From NCBI RefSeq assembly GCF_020520425.1, contig NC_079488.1, positions 4,565,747 to 4,629,746 on the forward strand: DNA of 64,000 bases, read 5' to 3'. The DNA is from Spinacia oleracea. Its lineage: Eukaryota; Streptophyta; Magnoliopsida; Caryophyllales; Amaranthaceae. The position numbers and the translations under genes are program-made. Below are positions 23,454 to 36,012 of this stretch, piece by piece (within the stretch, counting starts at the first letter, position 1; each line of letters starts with the position of its first letter). The notes under the pieces were generated by a model. It saw only the letters and a program-made list of their open reading frames with translations. It had not been told where the DNA came from and made no database searches.

Positions 23454-23544
23454 CTGTTTCCTGCTGATTATCTAGTTATCAAGCCATCGCCAAATAAAAG
23501 CGATATACAGTAGTGCACTTGCCTTAACCAGTAGAGCAGCAAAA

Positions 23545-26500
23545 ATGTGGAGAACAAGCGGCAGAGAAATGGCAGCACTTTCAACTTCAACGCACACATC
23601 ATCTTCCTCCTCTCGCATCCGCCCATTAACATGCCTTGCATCCTCGAACCTCTCGCGTCTGGTGTCGCATCCACCTGACCTTCTCAAATGGGTGCGCAAT
23701 CAAGGAGGGTTTGTTCATGAATCTATCAAGATCACTCAACACTCTTCTTATGGCCTTGCTCTTGTTGCAAGCCGTGAAATCCCTCAAGGGTCTGACCTAA
23801 TTTCTCTTCCTGCTCATTTACCTCTCAAGTTTGATGATGAGTCCGATGATTCTTCGCTTCTGTTGAATGATTTGGCTACCCAAACCCCTGGTATTTTTCT
23901 GATTTTTCGCCATTTTTTGTTAGTTTATGTGCATTTTGTTGGAATTTATGTGGTGGGTTTGTTCATGGATATTGTGTTGTGTTTGAATTAGCGAAAATTG
24001 ATGAAGAAATGCGCATTTTGTTGGAATTTATGTGGTGGGTTTAATAGTATATTGTCATTTGGTTCATGGGTATTGTGTTGTGTTTGAATTGGCAAAAAAT
24101 TGAAGAAAGAAATTGTATTTTGTTGGATTTTATGTAGTGGCTTTAATAGTATATTGTCATTTGGTTCATGGGTATTGGGTTGTGTTTGAAATAGCAAAAA
24201 GGTGAAGAAGAAATGCTGGGAGTTAGTTAAAACAATTACTGATTTATTGACATGACTGAATTTTAATCTGAGATGAATTGTGTGGGGAATTTATGTGGTG
24301 AGTTTAGTAGTATATTGTCATTTGGTTCATGGGTACTGGGATGTGTTTGAATTAGCGGAAAATTGAAGAAGAAATGTTGGGAGTTTAGTTCTTTAAAATA
24401 ATTATTGGGTCTGACTGAAATTTAATCTGAGAAGAATTGTTTGGGGAAATAACCAAAGTATACTGATGTAGATTGTTGGTCAATTCGACCCTCTGATTAG
24501 CTAGAAAGTCGAAATATGAACTGCCAACTGAACCTTGATATGTGTACTCCAAGACGATAAGTTTTTGTCTCGATTGAGCTAAGCAATTCTGATAAAGTTA
24601 TGTTGATCCAGGCGCCTTAAACATTTTTGAGTGCCTGAGCAAAATTACTGTTAAAGTACTAATTAAACATCAGGTCCTTAAAAATAAGTACTTGTGAAGT
24701 TAAATACTGAAATCCCTAACATTAGAAACATCAGGATTGTTGATAACATCTCCTGAACTGAACCGGAATGATTTAGATTGGTTCAGCAACTTTGAATGAA
24801 TCTCCAAAGTGCCACAAAAAAAAATCTTGGTCTAGTCTCAATTATTATACAAGCTAACACAAGTGCAGAATTACAAGCTAGAAATATAGAAAAATCCACT
24901 CGTTGGGGAAAAAACTTACACCTGAAGAAGACGTGGTCACGGGAGCCCTGTTGCTCCACCAATATTTAATAATATGATCAACTTTTTTATCCATTACAGC
25001 AAGAACAAAGAAAAGGAAAGTTCGTTAAAGAAAGAGACACTGTTGATAAGAATTAGATGTGAATGAAACTAGTTGGCAATGAAGAGTGAGAGGCACATTA
25101 AATGCATTGGCGTCCTTTTCATTTAACAAGCATCAGTCACTGGAAAGAGGTAAAGGAGAGAACGCGAAGAGTCTAAATTTATGGGAAACAGTAACAATTA
25201 GTTTCTGTTTAGTGTTTGTTTTACTGCAATAAACTGAGAAATTAGGAATACATGAATCTCAAATACATACCTTTTTGGGCAGTAGTAAATAGTAATATCT
25301 ATGTGTATAAATACGAATATTTTAAAACAGAAAATTTGATGCCACTTGTCACCCTTTGAAAAATCATTTTTTATTAGGTAAAAATCTTGCATGATCCTTA
25401 ATGAACTTATAAATTACTCATTACCCTTTCAACTTCTCTTATTCTCTATCAACACTATTATCAAAATTTTGTATTCCCTTCGTCCCTAAATGTTTTTCCC
25501 GTTTGCCATTTTACGCGGTTATTGAGGAGAAGAGAACATTACAAGATTAACAAATCATTGTTGTACTTTTATGGGCAATTGTTGTTTCTTTATTCCTTTT
25601 TCACAAGAAAACAAAATAGTTGTAACTGTTGTGAGCCAATATAATTTAAGGATTAAAAGTGCCAACTCACTAATCCATCCCAACTTAAATCAACCAATGA
25701 AATTACAAGGTCTTTTATTGAAACCAATAGAATTACAAGGTAAAAAGGAAAGAAAATAAATGAGAAGATCATTTCGGGACACCTCAAAAGGAAACGGGGA
25801 AAACATTAAGGGACGGAGGGAGTAAAAAGTATCACATGTGCATTGCACGAGCAAAAAGCTAGTTTCTATTAATCACATACAATCAGCACCTCAATAACAA
25901 ACAATAGCACAAAGGTTAAATAATAGTAAGAAAATGAGTTAAGAGAAGCATGGGTTGTAGCATGCTAAGTGCTACTACCCTTAGAGAGAAAACGCCCACT
26001 GCACTTGTATGGTGAATTGATGTGTTTCTCTCCCAAGATACTACAACCCTGTGGATCAGTTGTGTGCATTCAAATATTCCCGAACCAAAGAACACCAATG
26101 CTCCAATAAAATGAAAGTAATAGTGAAAGCTATTGTATAAATGATGTTTTATAATAGCTCTTAACTTTCTCAACAACAATAAGATGAAGTGATTTTATAA
26201 ACTCGCATATTTTTGGCAGTAGAAGTAGAACACTTCCAATACATAGATGCATGTTCTCAAAAGTATCCGTTGAACCAAGTAACCAACTTCATGTAGTTTC
26301 TACAAACATATTATTTTGCACATTATAAACCATTAAACCTACATGTTTAACAAATAGTGGCAGTAAAATGCACCTCAAGTTTAGGAACTAAATGAGAATC
26401 CAAAGGTCAGCAAGCTACTGATTGATGATGTACTAATTTTGTCTGCCATATTTACTTTGGGGTTACTCACTTCATCGGAAATTATTAGTCTTGTACTCTT

Positions 26501-29435
26501 GTTAGTCTAATTTGAACCAGTAGTGTGAAGACTAAACCTGGATGGAGGGAGTATATCTTTGTGTCTACATCATTTTCTTTATCAAAGATAATTTTTCCTT
26601 TTCACTTGCATAGGCATGCTTTTGGTGATGTTTGTATTCCCCTATGGTTGACTGTAACTTCGCTAGGATTTCCCTTTAAACTGCATTAGGTAGTAACTAT
26701 TCTCTGAAATTAGGCTGTATGAATTTTGAAAATGAGTAAAGACACTGGAGCATTTGGCAGAGGAGCTCTGGGCTATGAGGTTGGGTCTGAAGCTTCTTCA
26801 AGAAAGAGCAAAAACTGGGTCTTTTTGGTGGCCTTACATCAGCAATCTTCCTGAGGCATACAGTGTCCCAATCTTCTTCACAGAAAAAGAAATATCTGAT
26901 TTGAACTTTGTTCCTCTTATAACTCAGGTACTGCTATCTGATTCATTTGAAGAACCTTGATTCATCTAGACCTAATTACTATTGGTGCACACGGAATTTG
27001 TTTGATGAGATGGAGACATAGTGCTACTTGTCTTTTGGTTTTTGTGAACTGGATCCTTTTCTTGTTCTGTAACAGGTAAAAAAGAGATGTCGGTTTCTTT
27101 TTAACTTTGATAAGCAAGTCAAAGGAGCTGTTTCAAATATCAAACCGGGGGATCATCCCTTTGGGGGTCACGATATTGATGCATCCTCCCTAGGATGGGC
27201 AATGGCAGCTGTATCATCCAGGGCATTTCGTCTGCATGGAGATAAACTTTCTGATGGGATCCACAAATCTGTCCCTATGATGTTACCTCTAATTGACATG
27301 TGTAACCACAGCTTTTGTCCAAATGCTAAAATTATTCAGTGTCAAGGTGCTGAAATTGCAAAAACACTAGTTAAGGCAGGTTACTTCTACTTTATCAAAT
27401 AGTTCATTGTATGGTATTTGTAAAATATCTATTTTTTTTCTATTGCAACTTCTACCCCTCAAACAGAAAAAAAATTATCTCGTATTTTTCTTTTTCTATT
27501 ATCACTGTGAGACATATATCAACAGACTTGGTACATAGACTTAACCTGTTTGAATTACTTGACTGCTTGCAGGTTGTGGCAGAAAAACATGTCCAGAAGG
27601 ATGCTCCTTTAGAACTCAACTATGGTTGTATGAACAATGACATTTTCCTCTTAGACTATGGATTTGTGATAGCTGCCAATCCTTACGACTCTATTGAGTT
27701 CCAGTATGACCCAGAACTTTTGGAGGCTTCCAGTTTATCCATTGGGCTAAATTCCCCATATTTTTCTTCACCAGCTTCATGGCAATCTGAAATCTTGTCA
27801 GCTTTAAAATTAGATAACAAGATGGCTCCATCTAAGGTTTGTTCTTTTCCTGTTTTCTTGATTGGTTTTGATGCTTATAGTATGCCTGACTTTAATTTAC
27901 TGTAGTTACGAGACTGTTAAACCAATATGTTTATGCATTGCTTTCTTCAGCTTAGCTGAAATTATATTTAAATGAAGGGAGATTTGTAACAACAACAGAT
28001 TTTTCTAACACTCCTGAAAAAAAAGGTATTTAACATGATTTAATAACTACTTCCTTTGCTAATCTTCTTTCTCATCTACGGAAGTAGGAATAAGTGGGTT
28101 GAGGTCCCCACTTTTGAAGGGCGGATAAAGGAACACCCTAAAATAGAAAGTGGGATTGTAGGAAGCAGGTAAAGGGGCAGAGTGACTACTTTTTGCGACT
28201 TTGTTTCTTGTAATTGTTACCTGAGTTAAAGAAATGACCTAGTCTAAACATTTAATTGATCTTTGAATTTCACGTTTTTCTAAGTTGACCACCAAGGTTG
28301 GTAGTCAATTAGCCATCACTAATACACTATTTAACCCATCATTGACAAATAGGTAATCAACTAAAGGTCAAATTAAGGAACCCCTCTCTCTCTTGCAAGG
28401 AAACCCCAAGAAGAATCCTTCATCTTTAGCCTATTCTTCAGATCTCTCTCATAATCTTTCTATCCAAATCTGATATTTCCTTGACCTCCCATTAGATTTC
28501 CCCCAAAAGCTACATGGAAACAGAAAAGAATCAATAAATTAAAGTCTTGACATAGTCAGAATTAATGTATTTATCGTACTTACATTGGTGCCTGTGATTT
28601 GTGTTTTCCTTTTATCGTTTGTAATTAATGTAATTATTGTACTTACGTAGTATATAGTTGTTTGTTTTCTTGGTAGTATTTTTAGTCTGTCATAGTTTCA
28701 GGCATTAGTTTAGGCTATTTGATAAGATCTTGGCTAAGCTTTGTGATGTTGTGCTGTCCGAATAGATGTGAGAGCTTTCTTCTTGTTAATTTAGTTTGTC
28801 TTGCCCCTCATAAAGGGTTACATGGAGGAGAGGCGTGTGTTACCGGCCTTGCCGCAGCGGAACTAGGATTAGTGGTATTGATTTACAAGAGAAGGTAGTC
28901 ATATTTTTATTAAAAAAAGTCAGGGAAGGTACTTAATTTTAGAAAAGTGTTGTGTGTATATATGGTTGTTTTGTGTAATTTCCATCTGTTAGTGATATTT
29001 TCTCAGTACTAGAGCTATAATTTCTGGATTTATAGTTCTCGCTGTCTTTTCTTTTTAAAGGTAACGTTGGGTGGTCCAGATTGGGTAGATGGTAGACTCT
29101 TGGCTGCTTTACGAGTACTGCATGCAAGTGATGAGAAAACAGTACGTGAGCATGACTTGAATACCCTTCAGTCACTTTCCGCTGAAGCTCCTCTCGGGAT
29201 TTCAAATGAACTGGCTGCTCTTCGAACTATTATAGGACTTTGTGTGCTATCTCTTAAATCTTTTTCCACAAATATGGTGGAGGATGAGGCCTTACGAAAA
29301 CAGGGTGTATCTACCTTCTCAGAGTTGGCTATCCAGTTCAGAATGGAAAAGAAGTCCATGATTTTGAATGTGATGAAGGAGATGTCAAAACGGGTTAAGC
29401 TTCTACAAACCCAGGAATTGCCTGCTGCTTCCTAG
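23545..29435 (+). CDS. SET-domain protein lysine methyltransferase, Rubisco-LSMT/SETD3-like family
   Basis: Five coding exons: 23545-23890, 26761-26927, 27076-27375, 27573-27836, 29061-29435 (1452 nt, 483 aa). Residues 11-37 are Ser/Thr-rich, suggesting a plastid transit peptide; a second Met is at residue 9. The SET domain spans roughly residues 45-300: SYGLALVASREIPQG (68-82), NHS (248-250) in the cofactor-binding motif, LNYG (286-289) and LLDYGF (297-302) with the conserved tyrosines. Residues 320-475 match the Rubisco-substrate-binding-type C-terminal region. Family members transfer methyl groups from S-adenosylmethionine to lysine in Rubisco large subunit, aldolase or other proteins; the substrate here is unknown. 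Three introns have GT-AG ends; intron 3 needs a GC donor (AAG|GCAGGT at 27376) to keep frame. No stops or frameshifts; looks intact. Confidence 0.92.
23931..24425 (+). repeat. Imperfect repeat array in intron 1
   Basis: Four diverged copies of a unit beginning TTTTGTTGGAATTTATGTGG and including GTCATTTGGTTCATGGGTA, starting near 23931, 24013, 24115 and 24285. Spacings are about 82, 102 and 170 bp. It begins about 40 bp after the exon 1 donor. Probably replication slippage or unequal exchange; no function shown. Confidence 0.75.
25474..25822. mobile_element. Stowaway-like MITE in intron 1 (349 bp)
   Basis: Terminal inverted repeats TTCCCTTCGTCCCTAAATG and, at the other end in reverse complement, CTCCCTCCGTCCCTTAATG, extending further inward with mismatches. 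Flanked by TA at 25472-25473 and 25823-25824. Same superfamily as 5775-6033 but a different family. Non-coding. Confidence 0.85.
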
Positions 29436-30037
29436 CCATTGCTTCACCCCACAAGAATTTTATGTCAAGAGATTGATATTCCCTTTACCATTAGGCTTAG
29501 TAAGGCAATTTTATGAAGCTGAGCTGCATTGTATTTGGTTTACCTAATTTGGCGTCTTTATGCTTAATATGGTGGTTTTTCTTTACTTCGTTGTAACTAA
29601 ATTCAACGGATTGAGATTTTGATTAAACTCAATGGTTATTGGTCTGCTTTGAATTTCGTTCAATGTATCTCTTCTCATTATAGTTATTAGTTTTTGTTTT
29701 GAGCTAAGAATAGATAGCTAAGTCTTTTCATCATGAAAATGCAGGGGAAATTTGTACTCCATGTATATTTGTTGATATTTCGAGGAAAGAATCCTGAAAT
29801 ATATGGAGGGTTTCATTGGTCCCTAATTAGTTAGGATCGAAGGGTATTATACTCTTGATTATACATTTGTTTGTTTCATGGGCCGTCCATAATATATGCT
29901 CATTTGACGGGCATCCCTAGAATATCAGTAGCAGTTCTGGCTATGAACAGAACATTACTCTTTGGGCTCTCTTTCAAAGGGACTAAGAAAGCTTCTTGAT
30001 CATTGACTTGAATGATGTGATCACACATAAAGTCCTT
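29436..30037 (+). other. 3' untranslated region/flank of the SET-domain gene
   Basis: AT-rich sequence after the TAG stop. I see no AATAAA signal in the first 300 bases, which is common in plants, so the transcript end cannot be placed. No other gene. Confidence 0.4.
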
Positions 30038-30475
30038 CCCTGTTGTTATCTGTCAGTAAGATTTGGTGGCCTAAACGAGGTACGTAGCTTATCCAGCTAT
30101 TACACGTATAATATACATCTTTTTGCATCATGCATGGAACAAGTTATCACGGTGCACCTTTTATGGAAATAGATATTTTGGCTAGATCTGTCAATTCCGC
30201 TATTAGGATTTAGAAGGAAGAAAATAAGCCATTTTCTGAATCTTTGATGAGCATTGCATAAGCATAAATTATCTAGCTTTTCATCCATATGTATATATCT
30301 ATTCCATTTTTAATGCCAATACTCTGATATGTGTCCATTAATTTCAGTTTATGGCTCTGATATTGTGCTATATTAAAAATTTCTTAAATTGAATGAGGTT
30401 ACATCATGTTTGGCTACTTCTTTATTCAGTTCATGCATGCACTATTCCATGTATAAACAATTTACTGATTGTATA
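30038..30475. repeat. Unit 1, module M1 of a local duplication
   Basis: About 430 bp closely matching 36013-36440: shared CCTTCCCTGTTGT start, GGTACGTAGCTTATCCAGC, a GCATCATGCATGGAACAAG word, and a CATCATGTTTGGCTACTTC word toward the end. Origin unknown; no conserved reading frame across both copies. Confidence 0.8.
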
Positions 30476-31529
30476 AAGAAAAATTCGAAGGTAAGTTGAA
30501 GAGGAGCAACCGAGATTGAAGTGTATTTTGGCTTTTCTTGAGTTTAAATTACTCTTTGGTTCATAAATTATTGAGGATGTTGATTATTTTCTTTGGGGTA
30601 TGTTAAAAGGTGAAGAAAATCGAACAAGGAGAGGAGGAGAGTGAGAAATCCCAAGATTAAGGACTAGAGGTACACAATTCATCCATCAATTTGATTTTGT
30701 GAAGTTTTATAAGTGTTTTGTTAAATTGATATATTGAGATTATTGAAATTGATAGTTTTCATGGATGCATGTTTGACTAATGTGTTGATTTGTGGATTTT
30801 AAGTAGGGATTTCTGTACGAACCTGGAAAATTTTTGCACGACCTTTAGACTTCATAGAACCATGACAATGTTTTATAGCTAGGGCTCGTTCGGTATCACT
30901 GCCAATTTCCAGTTTTTGGTTTTTTGATTTTGAAAGCCATATGGCTTAGATTGTGTCATGGACCAAAAGTTAGTTATACCTATAGTAATCATGTTAATTT
31001 TTAAAAAGAGAAAACAAAAAAGCTAGATATTGAACGAGCCCTAAAGTTTCTCTCTTAGTACCTCATTTTTTTTATCTCTCCCGAAGTATGATTTACAAAA
31101 GTAGTGGCTCGAGCACAAAGCTTTGGTTTCAGATTTGTCTGCCTATGGAACTATGGATCTCCTCTTGTTAATTATAGTTCCCAAAGTATTGGACTAAGAT
31201 TTCATACAAAAAGAAATTGATGATGACTACTTGGGATTTGTTAGTCAAAAGTTATTTGTGTGTGTCTGCATGTATGTGTGTGTGTGTTAAGGACTTAAGG
31301 AGCACAACTCTTACCAGATAGGTTAGGTGTTAGTGTGTTACATGCCAATTAAAGACAAATCCTTTTAGCAAAGTTTTAATGTCAGGAGTAAGGAATTTTT
31401 TATTTTCTGTCATAGTGGTACGTGATTGCTTATAAGTTAGCATATTGTTAGGATATCCATGAAAGATTTTTATTTTTATTCTTCCGATGTTTGGATGTTT
31501 CAGCTTAGCAAGGTGATTTGATGACGTGG

Positions 31530-32100
31530 ATCCATGGAAGATTTATATGGAAGATCAGGAAGACATCCAGATTTAGCACTCAAATAACGCTCTCCATGCA
31601 TTTTGCTGTTACAATTCTTAGATTTATATGGAAGACAACCAGGTATAGCTACTTTTTCTTTAAAGACCAATATATAGCTCCTCTAATATTATGAACTATT
31701 GAATTCAAATGCTTTTGTTTAATGTGTTGATTATTACATTTCATCTCATTTGAGTGTTTTATGCAACTATATTTGTTTCTAATTTAAATAACGTGTGGAA
31801 GAAGTCATCCATGAATTTGTTGTTTTAAGTTTTGGACTTCGTTGTAGAAAATTGGTGAGTGTCTTCCCTTCATAATTTAGGGTACCCTAGAACTAGCCCT
31901 ACAAGGGCCACAACAAAACCTTCCAGGGAAGGCTTCTATCTGAAATACACCTTAAGGATATTGTATTATGAATAGTTACATACGGTTCTCTTGTAGTTCT
32001 CCTGTTTGTTGTTCGTTGATTTGAAGATTATGTTTTAAGGTTTCACCTAAATGTGCATACTGACGAGTGACGAGTGACATATCTTTATCTCACAATCATG
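31530..32100. repeat. Unit 1, module M2 of a local duplication
   Basis: Matches 37740-38350 and 42180-42520 (TATGGAAGA repeats, GTGGAAGAAG, then a CAACAAAACCTT word). A shorter, more diverged copy is at 33240-33420. Not recognised as a known element. Confidence 0.7.
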
Positions 32101-32225
32101 CTAGTATGTTTCAGTTTGGATTTTGACTATTCAGGTAATTTATTTAGCACGGTTTTGTAGATATTATGCATATAGATCCCTACTGCAGAAGTTGAGATGT
32201 TCGACATGCATTCAATAAAAAAAGA

Positions 32226-32250
32226 GGGGGTTGGGGGGGGGGGGGGGGTA
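32226..32250. repeat. Poly-G run
   Basis: A G-rich run interrupted by TT near its start. A C run of similar length is at 33838-33856. Ordinary homopolymers, but length may be unreliable in the assembly. Confidence 0.8.
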
Positions 32251-33239
32251 CTAAATGATGCTCTTGTGCATTTCAATATGTCATTTAAGTTATTTAATCT
32301 AGGCACATTATTACATTTGATGGAAATTCAAATTCTATGTTTCTCCATTTGGAGCAACAAATGGTCGGTACTGCTCTAATAAGATAATTACTGTACAGCT
32401 AGTGAGCCAAGTGAAGAAGGTTTTGCTTCAAGGATAAGTATCTTGACACTGTACATCTACTCTTGGTTAAGAAATGATCTTGCTAATATGAAATCAACTG
32501 AATAATACTTATGTTTGGCACTAACTCTTCTCCACCCTATTTGTAAATGCATCTTTAATGATAAGTTGTCTTCTACTTGTAAGGATGAGGTATCTCATTG
32601 ATGCTATCTTCTCCTTCTCTCTTTATTTTCAGTTCCTGTATCTGATTCTAGTTTCAGCAATTTCGAGTTCGTTGTCAACATAAAAAGTAACCAAAAATTT
32701 GTTGTTGATTTCATGAGTCGAAATTTGCTATGAAATATTGTTTTGAAGTTACACCATTGCTAGTTCAAAACTTGAAAGCCCATTTTTTTTTTGGATAAAA
32801 GGAAATGTCAATAGCTAGTTCTCATGTTGCTTGGATAAGGTTTTACTTTCTTGCTCAATGATGAAGTTTCACTAATGGGTATTGGGAACAGCTTGAACAA
32901 AATATGTTATCAGTATTAAGGTCTCACTAAGATTTGAAAATTACAGTTTTGTATGGGTTCCTCATTTGTGTTTGTTCCAATACATCTTGTTTTATCTTTT
33001 TAGGTTTTCAGCTTTTAACTAGGCAATGTAATCTCCGATTTGTTTGGACTTCATGGTGTAGCATCATTGGTTCTATGTGTTCTGCTCCTGTTAAAAAGAC
33101 AAATATTAGCACCTCGGATCCTCGGGTATCAAGGTATATCTACTCCAAAATTATACACGAACACATTTGTTTGAATTTGTTAAATATTGCATTATGTTTG
33201 GTGTCTGTCATTTAGCTTTGAGAATGTTGGTTTTTAATG

Positions 33240-33420
33240 CTCATCTATGTGGAAAAAGTCGGCGATGAATTCGTTTTAATTTGGTTAGACTTTGAATTTT
33301 CTTTTCAACATTTAGAGTAGTCTACAACAAAACCTATTAGGCAAGGCTTCAATTTAACGCAGACTTTAGGGAGGGTAGATTACGCTGTTATCTGGAGTAG
33401 TTATACTTATACATAGTTTA
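33240..33420. repeat. Extra diverged M2 copy within unit 1
   Basis: Shares ATGTGGAAAAAGTCGGCGATGAA and the ACAACAAAACCTATTAGGC block with the M2 copies at 31790, 37995 and 42352. Marks an additional partial duplication. Confidence 0.55.
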
Positions 33421-34046
33421 TCGAACCTTCATGTTCTGGCTGAAGGTCTAGCTTGTTTAAGTTATAAACACCTACACTTTGAGTTTCCCTTGGACATCAT
33501 GTTATCATATCACCATCTGTACTGAGCTTTCCTCAAATATGGAGTTTCCTAAATTTTCTTTCAGATCCTATAAATTGCTGATAATGTTATAATGTTGCAA
33601 GACCTCTGCCTGATAGTTTTAATTATCTTGTAAAATCACAATCAAATGTAAAACAACCAAATCATGCTTTTTTGGTAACATATCAAGGATAATTTCATTG
33701 ATTTACTCTGCAATAATTGTTATCTGTCCACACCTCAAAGATTCAGAGAAATTATCTCATAAATGGTAACATATCAAGGCTTTCACCTAATGAGTCAACA
33801 TGATGTGGCAATCCAACCCTAATTCAGTAACCCTAGTCCCCCCCCCCCCCCCCCTCCCTATATAAGTTATATACCTGGCCTCATTTTTATCATAAGCCAA
33901 CTTGATTCTTCTGATATTTTCCTCTCTCTCTTTTGTTTTTCTTGGTCATTGTTCTAAAGACAAGCAAGTTAACATTGGGATCCAAAAGGATCCGATAGCT
34001 TTTGTGCTTACTTACTTCCAAGAAATTTCCTAGGAAGAAGAAACAA

Positions 34047-34440
34047 AAAGATATCATCTAAGCCCCAACATAAGTCGGACTGTGTCAGCGATTCACCAAA
34101 GTAGCCTGTTTCTATCGAACTGGAGGTATACCATCCTAATTCTTAATCGTGTTCAATTTGAACTTGACATTTTTGTACATTAGCATGCATATAGTTATAT
34201 GTTGATGACTGCGTGCTTTTGTTGCTTCTCTGCGTGGAAAATTGTTATCTTTCTGTGGAGGAATTTTGGTAATTCAACCATGCAAATTCGAGTTGCAATA
34301 ACTTATTTGGTCTTAAGTTTGTTACTGCTGTGTAAGTTTTTTCTGAGATTTGTTTACTATATATTCAAAAATTATCGACAGTTCCCCACAACTTGCTGTC
34401 CTAAATTATGTGCACTTGCTAATTTTTATTTGTAAACAAA
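34047..34440. repeat. Unit 1, module M3 of a local duplication
   Basis: Contains a roughly 60-bp core, GACTGTGTCAGCGATTCACC through ATCGAACTGGAGGTATACC, nearly identical at 39027 and 42757. Indels between the three copies in and just upstream of the core are multiples of three in one frame (readable as TVSAIHQSSLFLSNW), followed by a GT that could be a splice donor. It may be a remnant exon of an unrecognised gene; no protein family is recognised. Confidence 0.7.
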
Positions 34441-34627
34441 AAAGTTGTGTTGAAGGTCTATCTTCAAATTTAAGTGATTTATCTTACCATGGTATTGATT
34501 TTTCCTGCAGTCATTGCTTACAGGATTGGATTTATAACATCTTTTTTCGGATGTCCATGATACATAAATGTGGTAAGATAAAAAAAAAAACCCTTCTCCT
34601 TTGTCTTGGTTCATCGGCAGGAATCTT

Positions 34628-35198
34628 AGTTTTAAAAAGTGCGTCTAGGCTCAAGGCGCAGGTCCAGGCGTGTAGCCATGACACTCTCAGGCACCCTACA
34701 AAAGGTGTGTGCCTTATGCTCCTTTTCCTAGGCTCAAGGCGCAACGCGACTTTTATGGCTCCCTAACAGTTAGAATTACTATATTGAAAAGAGGAAAGAG
34801 AAGACCCCAAATCACTCTATGTTTTTTCTTGACCCTCTCAACGACGGGTCATGGAAACTCCTTTTTCAATTTTAAAGTAATTGTTTATGTAAGGTATGTT
34901 ACACTTTGAGAATCTAAATAAAGATCCGGGGACTAAAAAGTTACTTTCTTCCTTAGTCCCCTTTTTGTTTTTTCCCAAGGCTTTTATTTTTACTATAATT
35001 ACTAATTTATCCTTCTGTGACAACAAGTAATACGTTTTGAATTTCTTTTTACAGAAAATTAAAACTACAAAATTATTAAATAAATTGTTCGCCTTGCCTA
35101 CGAAAGGCGCGAGCTTAGGCTCCAAGGACTTTTGCGCCTTGCGCCTAGGCTCCACAGACTTTTGCGCCTTGGCGCGCCTTGCGCTTCTTAAAACTGAC
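34628..35198. mobile_element. Probable MITE with GC-rich GGCGC-type termini
   Basis: Left end GTTTTAAAAAGTGCG followed by AGGCTCAAGGCGC; right end in reverse complement GTTTTAAGAAGCGCAAGGCGC. The ends are inverted and carry several GCCTAGGCTCC / AAGGCGC words. AT-rich middle, no coding. I cannot find a clear target duplication, so superfamily is open. Confidence 0.55.
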
Positions 35199-35200
35199 GA

Positions 35201-35471
35201 CAAGCATTTGATCATCCAAACTTCTAATCTTCCCTTTTCTCTTCGTCATTTTCGGTATCAAATATGATAGTATTTTTTGCTCCACATGGTTTATAATTCG
35301 GTGGCCTCTTTTATGATATCACTCTACCGCTCTCTTTAGTGTTATGAGTGATCTTGTAAAAGAGACCAACGAGTTATATACCATATGGAGCAGAAAAATA
35401 TTATCAAATTTGATACGGAAAATGATGAAGAAAAAAGAGAAAATTTAGAAGTTTGGATGATCAAATGCTTG
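35201..35471. repeat. Large foldback (inverted repeat), 271 bp
   Basis: Outer 27 bp are a perfect inverted repeat (35201-35227 versus 35445-35471), and pairing continues inward with few mismatches to about 125 bp per arm, leaving a very short loop. Transcribed, it would make a long hairpin. No target duplication seen. Confidence 0.8.
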
Positions 35472-35489
35472 CCGAATTAGGGGGAAAAT

Positions 35490-35650
35490 CATTTTTTTTT
35501 TATTTTAAATTATTTGACCAAGTTCTATAAGTAGCTTCATTTATTTGATTTAAAAATATCATGATATTAGTCAAACAAATGAATGAAACTATTTATAGAA
35601 TTTGGTTTAATAATTTGAAAATAAGAAAATTTTTGATAATTTACTGACGT
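35490..35650. repeat. P2-type palindrome
   Basis: Inverted repeat with arms built on TTATTTGACCAAGTTCTATA and its reverse complement, centred on an ATCATGATAT palindrome near 35560. Same module as at 35740, 37200, 40123, 41665 and 44062. Confidence 0.7.
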
Positions 35651-35734
35651 GTTTATGATACACCCTAATGAATTCCAACCATATCTAAGGCAAACACTGT
35701 TCTCAAAGTGTTAAAAAAATGTAGGGGAAAAAAC

Positions 35735-35870
35735 GATTTAATTTTTTCAAATTATTTGACCAAGCTTTATAGTAGCTTCTTTCATTTGTTTGAGGTATAT
35801 CATGATATTACTTAAACAAATGAATGAAGCTACTTATAGATCTTGGTCAAATCATTTGAAAAATAAATCA
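35735..35870. repeat. P2-type palindrome, second copy
   Basis: Arms AAATTATTTGACCAAGCTTTATAGTAGCTTC and its near reverse complement, centred near 35803 on ATCATGATAT. The preceding 35650-35710 holds one half-arm of a P1-type palindrome (AACCATATCTAAGGCAAAC). Confidence 0.7.
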
Positions 35871-36012
35871 AAATAATAATTTCCCCTTGGATTTTTTTTG
35901 TTAGAAGAGTGTTGTTTCTGGTGACATTAGAAATAGAAAAATTTATAAAAATAACAATTTCGTAAAGTATATGTAGTATAACTTTTACTTTTTTGTAAAA
36001 GATACGAGAATC

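Noticed and set aside
22879..23454. Several 65-90 codon frames with Arg/Gly/Pro-rich peptides
   Set aside because: Generated by GGTCCGG repeats at the ends of the hAT-like MITE.
26525..26555. Stowaway-like end (GGATGGAGGGAGTA) in intron 1
   Set aside because: Only one end is visible; no matching inverted partner with TA flank within a plausible distance.
32197..32379. 60-codon frame with Gly run
   Set aside because: Driven by the poly-G tract; no support.
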